This document shows positions 7,998 through 11,635 of a DNA stretch of 11,635 bases, one piece after another. Numbering within the stretch: the first letter of the stretch is position 1; the number at the start of each line of letters is the position of its first letter. Both the position numbers and the translations under genes were made by a program. The notes under the pieces were generated by a model that was not told where the DNA came from, did not search any database, and worked only from the letters and a program-made list of their open reading frames with translations. Source of the stretch: Alkanindiges sp. (GTDB lineage: Bacteria; Pseudomonadota; Gammaproteobacteria; Pseudomonadales; Moraxellaceae); assembly GCA_030152125.1 (NCBI GenBank), contig JASLIR010000403.1:1-11635 (forward strand), in the 5' to 3' direction.

Positions 7998-9272
7998 CTA
8001 GTCTTTTACGTCTACAGCCTTTGCATGCTCCACATCTACTTTTAGCAGTTCTCTGGTTCTAAAGAAGGTAAGCCCGGCAACCAGCAGGGTAATACTGCCA
8101 CCCAGAATAGTGGCGGGAATAACTGTTAAATAGCGTGCGGCAAGGCCGGATTCAAACGCGCCCAGTTCATTACTGGATGACACAAACATGCCGTTGACAG
8201 CAGCCACGCGGCCACGCAGGTTTTCCGGCGGGAATATTTGTAGAATGGTCTGACGAATCACCACGCTAATACTGTCAAAAGCCCCAGTCAGTGCTAGGGC
8301 AATCAGGGATAGCCACATCACACTGGAAAAGGCAAAAATAAGGGTAAATACACCAAAGCCAGCCACGGCCAACAGCATGTTGCGCCATGCATGGCGGGTA
8401 GGCGGGTATTTGGCCAGAATCACCATCATCAGCAGTGCACCAATGGAAGGCGCTGCACGCAGCAGACCCAGGCCTTCTGCGCCTACCTTTAAAACGTCTT
8501 CGGCATAAATAGGTAGCAGAGCCACCACGCCACCAAACAGCACGGATACCAGATCCAGCGAAATAGACCAGAACACAATTTTGGTTTTAAAAATAAAATC
8601 AAAGCCTTCCTTCAGGCTTAGCCATACACTGTCGTGGTTAATGCTAGGAAAGGTACGCTTGTCCAGCAGTGCTACCAGCACACAACAGCACAGCAGCAAG
8701 CCACATACTACATACAGGGTATTTTCCAGCCCCATATACGCCAGCGAAAAACCTCCCAGCATAGGGCCTAGCACCACACCGCTTTGCCAGCCAACCGTCG
8801 TCCAGGTAGCGGCATTGGTGTACAGGTCGCGCGGTACCAAAAACGGTTTAAGTGATGTAACAGACGGGCTGTAAAAGCCACGAATGGTGCCCAGCATAAA
8901 AATAACCGCATACACCCCCAATGCCAGCATACCATGCGACAGATGGCCTAAACTGGCGTAATGGAACAGCAGTACCAGAATGATTGGCATTGGGCAGGCA
9001 AAAAACAGGCAGATTTGCATGATGCGCTGCTTGTTAAAGCGGTCGGCAACATAACCACCCCACAGGGACAGGATAATAAAGGGAATGGCTTCTGCCAGTC
9101 CGATAAAGCCCAGTGTCAGCGGGTCATGGGTCAGCTTGTACAGGGTATAGGCAACAATCACTTCCTGCATCAGGATAGCAAGCGTCAGGCAAAACTGGTT
9201 GATGGTAACAATGGAAAAATCTTTATAACGTAAGGCGGCAAATGGATCGTTTGCAGAAGGATATGTGGTCAT
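7998..9272 (-). CDS. MFS transporter, MFS_3 / EntS-like exporter
   Basis: 424 residues, strongly hydrophobic, consistent with about 12 membrane segments in the inner membrane. Motif A between segments 2 and 3 is GGYVADRFNKQR (72-83). The late segment RGRVAAVNGMFVSSSNELGAFESGLAARYL is characteristic of the MFS_3 group, which includes the enterobactin exporter EntS. The N-terminus has the common DPFAALRYKDF lead-in. Export of a small molecule is likely, but the substrate cannot be read from sequence and no siderophore genes are nearby. The ATG at 9272 fits the family N-terminus; the ribosome binding site is weak. It stands alone on the minus strand, divergent from rpmI-rplT and convergent with the VOC gene. 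Its position just upstream of rpmI is where infC lies in many relatives. Confidence 0.92.
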   Translation of the reverse strand: MTTYPSANDPFAALRYKDFSIVTINQFCLTLAILMQEVIVAYTLYKLTHDPLTLGFIGLAEAIPFIILSLWGGYVADRFNKQRIMQICLFFACPMPIILVLLFHYASLGHLSHGMLALGVYAVIFMLGTIRGFYSPSVTSLKPFLVPRDLYTNAATWTTVGWQSGVVLGPMLGGFSLAYMGLENTLYVVCGLLLCCCVLVALLDKRTFPSINHDSVWLSLKEGFDFIFKTKIVFWSISLDLVSVLFGGVVALLPIYAEDVLKVGAEGLGLLRAAPSIGALLMMVILAKYPPTRHAWRNMLLAVAGFGVFTLIFAFSSVMWLSLIALALTGAFDSISVVIRQTILQIFPPENLRGRVAAVNGMFVSSSNELGAFESGLAARYLTVIPATILGGSITLLVAGLTFFRTRELLKVDVEHAKAVDVKD

Positions 9273-9289
9273 GCGTTGCCAGATATTCG

Positions 9290-9319
9290 ATTATGATTAG
9301 AAAAGGAGGCTATTGTCGC
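9290..9319 (-). promoter_or_regulatory. Candidate promoter of the MFS gene
   Basis: On the minus strand, GCGACA (9314-9319) and CATAAT (9290-9295) with an 18-bp spacer, ending 18 bp before the MFS start codon. Each hexamer matches four or five of six consensus bases. Confidence 0.35.
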
Positions 9320-9396
9320 ATAGATTTAAAGCTGTGCTATCTAATCTTAAGCGAAACTTATGGTTAAAAATTGTGAGCGGAAGCCCTAAGGTGTGC

Positions 9397-9425
9397 TTTA
9401 TTTTTGCGCATAAATCCATTACACT
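9397..9425 (+). promoter_or_regulatory. Candidate rpmI-rplT promoter with GC-rich discriminator
   Basis: TTTATT (9397-9402), a 17-bp spacer and TACACT (9420-9425), followed by GTGCGCCCC. A GC-rich stretch just after the -10 box is typical of stringently controlled ribosomal promoters. The -35 is poor. The predicted start is near 9432, giving a leader of about 63 nt. Confidence 0.4.
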
Positions 9426-9436
9426 GTGCGCCCCTT

Positions 9437-9478
9437 ACCTGCAGGCCGTGGCGCATGGTGCGTATGAGCCAAACAGGT
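9437..9478 (+). promoter_or_regulatory. Nested hairpin in the rpmI leader, possible L20 autoregulatory site
   Basis: Three stems are nested symmetrically: ACCTG (9437-9441) with CAGGT (9474-9478), GGC (9444-9446) with GCC (9468-9470), and CGCA (9452-9455) with TGCG (9459-9462) around a TGG loop. It ends eight nt before the rpmI ribosome binding site GAGG (9486-9489). L20 represses its own operon by binding mRNA upstream of rpmI in E. coli and Bacillus. That this hairpin does the same is inference from position and shape only. Confidence 0.4.
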
Positions 9479-9494
9479 GTTCAAAGAGGTTGTC

Positions 9495-9695
9495 ATGAGC
9501 AAAGTTAAGATGAAAACTCGCCGTGGCGCAGCTAAACGCTTTAAAGCGACTGCCAACGGTTTCAAACGCAAGCAAGCTTTCAAACGTCACATTCTGACCA
9601 AGAAATCTCCTAAACGTATTCGTCAGCTGCGCGGCTGTGTAATGGTTCACGTGAGTGACGTTGCATCTGTTCGTCGTATGTGTCCGTACATCTAA
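9495..9695 (+). CDS. rpmI: Large ribosomal subunit protein L35
   Basis: 66 residues, very basic, in the 50S subunit. The core [21 protein letters not shown] and [16 protein letters not shown] are standard L35. The C-terminal extension [18 protein letters not shown] is what I associate with Moraxellaceae L35. Start chosen at ATG 9495 because GAGG (9486-9489) is five nt upstream and the [12 protein letters not shown]-terminus fits the family; GTG 9477 would add six unlikely residues. rplT begins 20 bp later, so the two form one operon. infC, normally directly upstream, is missing and the opposite-strand MFS gene is there instead. Codons are the strongly expressed type (many CGT and AAA). Confidence 0.98.
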   Translation: MSKVKMKTRRGAAKRFKATANGFKRKQAFKRHILTKKSPKRIRQLRGCVMVHVSDVASVRRMCPYI

Positions 9696-9715
9696 TACCG
9701 TCTGGGAGAAATTAA

Positions 9716-10075
9716 ATGGCTCGTGTTAAACGTGGTGTAGTGGCGCATCGTCGTCACAAGAAAATTCTTGCTCGTGCAAAAGGTTACTACGGTGCGCGTT
9801 CACGTGTATACCGTGTAGCGTTCCAGGCGGTAATTAAAGCTGGTCAATATGCTTACCGTGACCGTCGTCAGAAAAAACGTCAATTCCGCGCACTGTGGAT
9901 TGCCCGTATCAACGCTGGCGCCCGTATCAATGGTTTGTCTTATAGCCGTTTAATCGCTGGCTTGAAAAAAGCTCAGGTGATTATCGACCGTCGCGTATTG
10001 GCTGACATTGCAATGCATGACGCGGTAGCGTTTGCTGCAATTGCTGAAAAAGCAAAAGGTGCTCTGGCTGCATAA
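9716..10075 (+). CDS. rplT: Large ribosomal subunit protein L20
   Basis: 119 residues, the normal length. L20 binds 23S rRNA early in 50S assembly and, in well-studied bacteria, represses rpmI-rplT translation. The sequence starts [20 protein letters not shown], continues [20 protein letters not shown] and [20 protein letters not shown], and ends with the globular domain, with [31 protein letters not shown] (9704-9708) is seven nt before the ATG. A strong terminator follows 22 bp after the stop, so the operon ends here and does not continue into pheS-pheT as in many Proteobacteria. Confidence 0.99.
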   Translation: MARVKRGVVAHRRHKKILARAKGYYGARSRVYRVAFQAVIKAGQYAYRDRRQKKRQFRALWIARINAGARINGLSYSRLIAGLKKAQVIIDRRVLADIAMHDAVAFAAIAEKAKGALAA

Positions 10076-10097
10076 GCTATAGTACACGCAGTATAAG

Positions 10098-10123
10098 AAG
10101 CCGCCGCAAGGTGGCTTTTTTAT
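10098..10123 (+). terminator. Rho-independent terminator of rpmI-rplT
   Basis: AAGCCGCC (10098-10105), a GCAA loop and GGTGGCTT pair with one G-T, followed by six T (10116-10121). It is placed directly after rplT. Confidence 0.92.
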
Positions 10124-10197
10124 TGGAAAAATTTACAACAAGCGGAATTATAATCAAACCATCCAATTGCTTATACAAGGGTAAGGCTTTTTACAGA

Positions 10198-10409
10198 CTT
10201 ACGCTGCTTTAGTCGCAGCTCAGGGCGAAGCCACCAAACCCTACCAAATTTCGGATGCCGCAGGCATCCGAAATTTGGCTTTTGATTTTATTAAAAAATA
10301 TATTGTCATGTTTATAAAATCAAAGATGCAAAAATTGCCTCCGCAAGCGGCGGCAATTTTTGCTATGGTTTGGCGGGCGTAGCCTGAGCTGTGACTAAAA
10401 CAGCGCAAG
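10198..10409. repeat. 212-bp cloverleaf-like inverted-repeat element
   Basis: Outer arms of 43 nt (10198-10240 and 10367-10409) are inverted copies matching at 33 of 43 positions without a gap. They include CAGCTCAGG at 10216-10224 and its complement CCTGAGCTG at 10383-10391. Inside, three hairpins follow each other: a perfect 16-bp stem with GCA loop (10244-10278); an AT-rich 11-bp stem TTTGATTTTAT/ATAAAATCAAA with a 22-nt loop (10281-10324); and a 17-bp stem with one mismatch and a 2-nt loop (10328-10363). No frame is open through it. It fills most of the 392-bp rplT-NADAR gap. It could be a MITE-like element or a structured RNA; I do not recognise the family. Confidence 0.75.
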
Positions 10410-10417
10410 GCCACCCG

Positions 10418-10445
10418 TTGTCTTAATTTTTTACAGGGTTATATT
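10418..10445 (+). promoter_or_regulatory. Candidate promoter of the NADAR gene
   Basis: TTGTCT (10418-10423) and TATATT (10440-10445) with a 16-bp spacer, just outside the cloverleaf element. The predicted start near 10452 leaves a very short leader holding the ribosome binding site AGAGG (10458-10462). Confidence 0.5.
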
Positions 10446-10467
10446 TTAAAAAACAAGAGAGGAAAAC

Positions 10468-11025
10468 ATGACGCATTCTATTTATAGCCTAAGTGAATTA
10501 AATCAGGCCATTCAGGCAGGTCAGCAGTTTAAATATCTGTGCTTCTGGGGGCATTCACAATCAGGTGAGCAGGTGGATAAATCCTGTTTTAGCCAGTGGT
10601 TTCCAGCCAGTTTTGAGCTGGAAGGGCTGCACTATGCCACTGCTGAACATTACATGATGACGGAAAAAGCCCGCCTGTTTAATGACCATGCCAGTGTTGC
10701 TGCCATTTTAGAGTCCAGTTCAGCGGCTGAAGCCAAAAAACTGGGGCGTGCTGTGCAGGGTTATGATGATCAATTATGGCTGGCACACCGCTTTGACATC
10801 GTGGTGCGTGGCAATCTGGCCAAGTTTGCACAAAATCCGGATTTGAAGGCTTTTCTGCTGGGTACAGCGCCACGGGTACTGGTAGAGGCTTCGCCAGTGG
10901 ATGCAATCTGGGGGATTGGACTGGCGCAGGATAACCCCAAGGTAGAACAGCCGGAACACTGGCAGGGTTTAAATCTGCTGGGTTTTGCCCTGATGAAAGT
11001 ACGGGATGTGTTGCAAGCCGAATAA
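10468..11025 (+). CDS. NADAR family (YbiA-like) N-glycosidase
   Basis: 185 residues of the NADAR family (formerly DUF1768). Known members cleave N-glycosidic bonds: YbiA-type proteins have been linked to hydrolysing early riboflavin intermediates, and others remove ADP-ribose from guanine in nucleic acid, opposing DarT-type toxins. Family features seen: FWGH (26-29), CFSQWFPASFELEG (40-53), the TAEHYMMTEKA block with Glu60 (58-68), LGRAV (92-96), RFDIVVRGNLAKF (108-120), LVEASPVDAIWGIG (138-151) with Asp145 and Trp148, and LLGFALMKVR (170-179). Glu60 is probably the conserved catalytic Glu. ATG 10468 has AGAGG five nt upstream. It is monocistronic, with no DarT-like toxin or riboflavin gene in view, and lies between two palindrome-rich spacers, so recent insertion is possible. 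Which NADAR activity it has cannot be told from sequence. Confidence 0.93.
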   Translation: MTHSIYSLSELNQAIQAGQQFKYLCFWGHSQSGEQVDKSCFSQWFPASFELEGLHYATAEHYMMTEKARLFNDHASVAAILESSSAAEAKKLGRAVQGYDDQLWLAHRFDIVVRGNLAKFAQNPDLKAFLLGTAPRVLVEASPVDAIWGIGLAQDNPKVEQPEHWQGLNLLGFALMKVRDVLQAE

Positions 11026-11116
11026 TGAAATAAGCCGGTGGGATCGGGTGTAAAATTGCTTATTACTCTGATTCCTAAATTAACACGACGGAGTCTTACC
11101 GTTTCACAGTTTAATG

Positions 11117-11320
11117 GGCGGATTCGCCTGCGGCGGGCCTCTTGCGGCATATATGCCTCATCTTTTGGGATGAGCGTAGCGCAAGAGCAAAACCATTGTC
11201 GTTCGCATGAGCGATATATCGCGCAAGGATATATACCGTCTGCATGGTTTATAGACTAGATAGTAATTTTTACATTTATGAAATAAATGTAGTCCTGACC
11301 TCAAACAGGTTGCGAACGAC
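11117..11320. repeat. Palindrome-rich intergenic island after the NADAR gene
   Basis: A dense set of dyads: GGCG/CGCC (11117-11128), CTCTTGCG (11139-11146) with CGCAAGAG (11180-11187), the palindrome GGCATATATGCC (11146-11157), CTCATC/GATGAG (11157-11174), AAACCAT (11190-11196) with ATGGTTT (11244-11250), the palindrome GCGATATATCGC (11211-11222), a 9-bp stem TACATTTAT/ATAAATGTA with GAA loop (11271-11291), and a 10-bp pair GTCGTTCGCA (11198-11207) with TGCGAACGAC (11311-11320). No coding signal stands out. It occupies most of the 353-bp gap; 11026-11116 holds nothing I recognise and no terminator for the NADAR gene. Confidence 0.6.
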
Positions 11321-11322
11321 TT

Positions 11323-11358
11323 TAAAAGCAAAAGCAACTAAAATTTAACTGGCTTTTG
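11323..11358 (-). terminator. Possible terminator of the downstream minus-strand gene
   Basis: On the minus strand CAAAAGC (11358-11352) and GCTTTTG (11335-11329) form a 7-bp stem with a 16-nt AT-rich loop, followed by CTTTT. It lies 20 bp after the stop of the partial gene. The stem is AT-rich and the T-run short. Confidence 0.3.
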
Positions 11359-11378
11359 ATGTTTGGTATTACACTTAT

Positions 11379-11635
11379 TTACTGCGGAAAATGTTCGGTA
11401 TGTATTTCGCCATTGCGCCCCAGATAATCCACTTTTTTGCCGCTAATCCAGACAAAATAGCCAATACAGCCAGCGGCAAAAGTCAGTTGTTTAAACTCCG
11501 GGTACATTACCTTGCCGGACTGTGCACCTATAATGGCTGCTTTAACCTGTAAGCCGTCAAAGGTCTGGGCAATCTTTTCGGGGTGGACATCAAATGAGTG
11601 ACGAATGTTAGCACTATTACTCAGGTAATAGGTGC
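11379..11635 (-). CDS. Hypothetical protein, C-terminal fragment
   Basis: The minus strand is open from the window edge to a TAA at 11381-11379, giving 84 residues; the start is beyond the window. The sequence contains FDVHPEKIAQTFDGLQVKAA, then VMYPEFKQLTFAAGCIGYFVWISGKKVDYLGRNG, and ends HTEHFPQ. The stretch around TFAAGCIGYFVWISG is hydrophobic but broken by small residues and looks like beta structure more than a membrane span. I do not recognise a family. Coding is likely because the frame is open across the whole edge, has codon use like its neighbours, and translates into a balanced globular composition. No partner gene is visible. Confidence 0.75.
   Translation of the reverse strand, partial: TYYLSNSANIRHSFDVHPEKIAQTFDGLQVKAAIIGAQSGKVMYPEFKQLTFAAGCIGYFVWISGKKVDYLGRNGEIHTEHFPQ

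Noticed and set aside
10328..10363. Hairpin with GCAAAAATTGCC arms read as a terminator
   Set aside because: The T-run is inside the stem and is not followed by a further U-tract; it is better explained as one arm of the cloverleaf element.
10124..10467. tRNA or CRISPR in the rplT-NADAR gap
   Set aside because: The arms are far longer than tRNA stems, there is no T-loop GTTCRA in a tRNA context, and there are no regularly spaced direct repeats.
11038..11259. 73-codon frame on the plus strand after the NADAR gene
   Set aside because: Starts at a GTG without a ribosome binding site and runs straight through the palindrome island; its Arg/Ser/Cys-rich content follows from the repeats. Not called coding.
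11271..11291. TACATTTAT/ATAAATGTA hairpin as terminator
   Set aside because: No T-run follows on either strand.

Overview
The window looks like ordinary chromosome from a gammaproteobacterium of the order Pseudomonadales, most likely Moraxellaceae (Acinetobacter relatives). The basis is the aat-bpt / trxB / ftsK gene neighbourhood, the RimI tail with its KNYYP motif, and an L35 protein that carries the [22 protein letters not shown] C-terminal extension. This placement is inferred from remembered family patterns, not from a search. Base composition is moderate and coding density is high up to about 10.1 kb, then falls around the last two genes.

Layout. 1-168 is the tail of a predicted metal-dependent hydrolase, closed by a clear intrinsic terminator. 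278-730 is rimI (+). It converges on a minus-strand pair, aat (2333-1587) and bpt (1541-765), the two aminoacyl-tRNA-protein transferases of the bacterial N-degron pathway. A palindromic REP-like repeat (2461-2531) sits between aat and trxB (3559-2576, minus). trxB and ftsK (3857-6901, +) are divergent and share a control region of about 300 bp. That region contains a 13-bp dyad at an activator-like position for trxB and a candidate ftsK promoter. ftsK is followed 5 bp later by a nucleotidyltransferase-family gene, then a VOC/glyoxalase-fold gene. A convergent MFS exporter (9272-7998, minus) follows. Next come rpmI-rplT (9495-10075) with a foldable leader and a strong terminator, a NADAR-family gene (10468-11025), and the 3' part of an unrecognised minus-strand gene (11379-11635).

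How the genes relate. Most are housekeeping: ribosome (rimI, rpmI, rplT), protein turnover (aat, bpt), thiol redox (trxB) and chromosome segregation (ftsK). rpmI-rplT lacks the usual infC before it and pheS after it, so the classical translation operon has been broken up here. I see no defence island, prophage, CRISPR array, tRNA or rRNA.

The most unusual DNA is intergenic and lies on both sides of the NADAR gene. Upstream (10198-10409) is a 212-bp element in which a 43-nt imperfect outer stem encloses three back-to-back hairpins, a cloverleaf plan. Downstream (about 11117-11320) is a second island dense with palindromes. They may be MITE-like mobile elements or structured RNAs. I cannot show that they are a new system from one copy.
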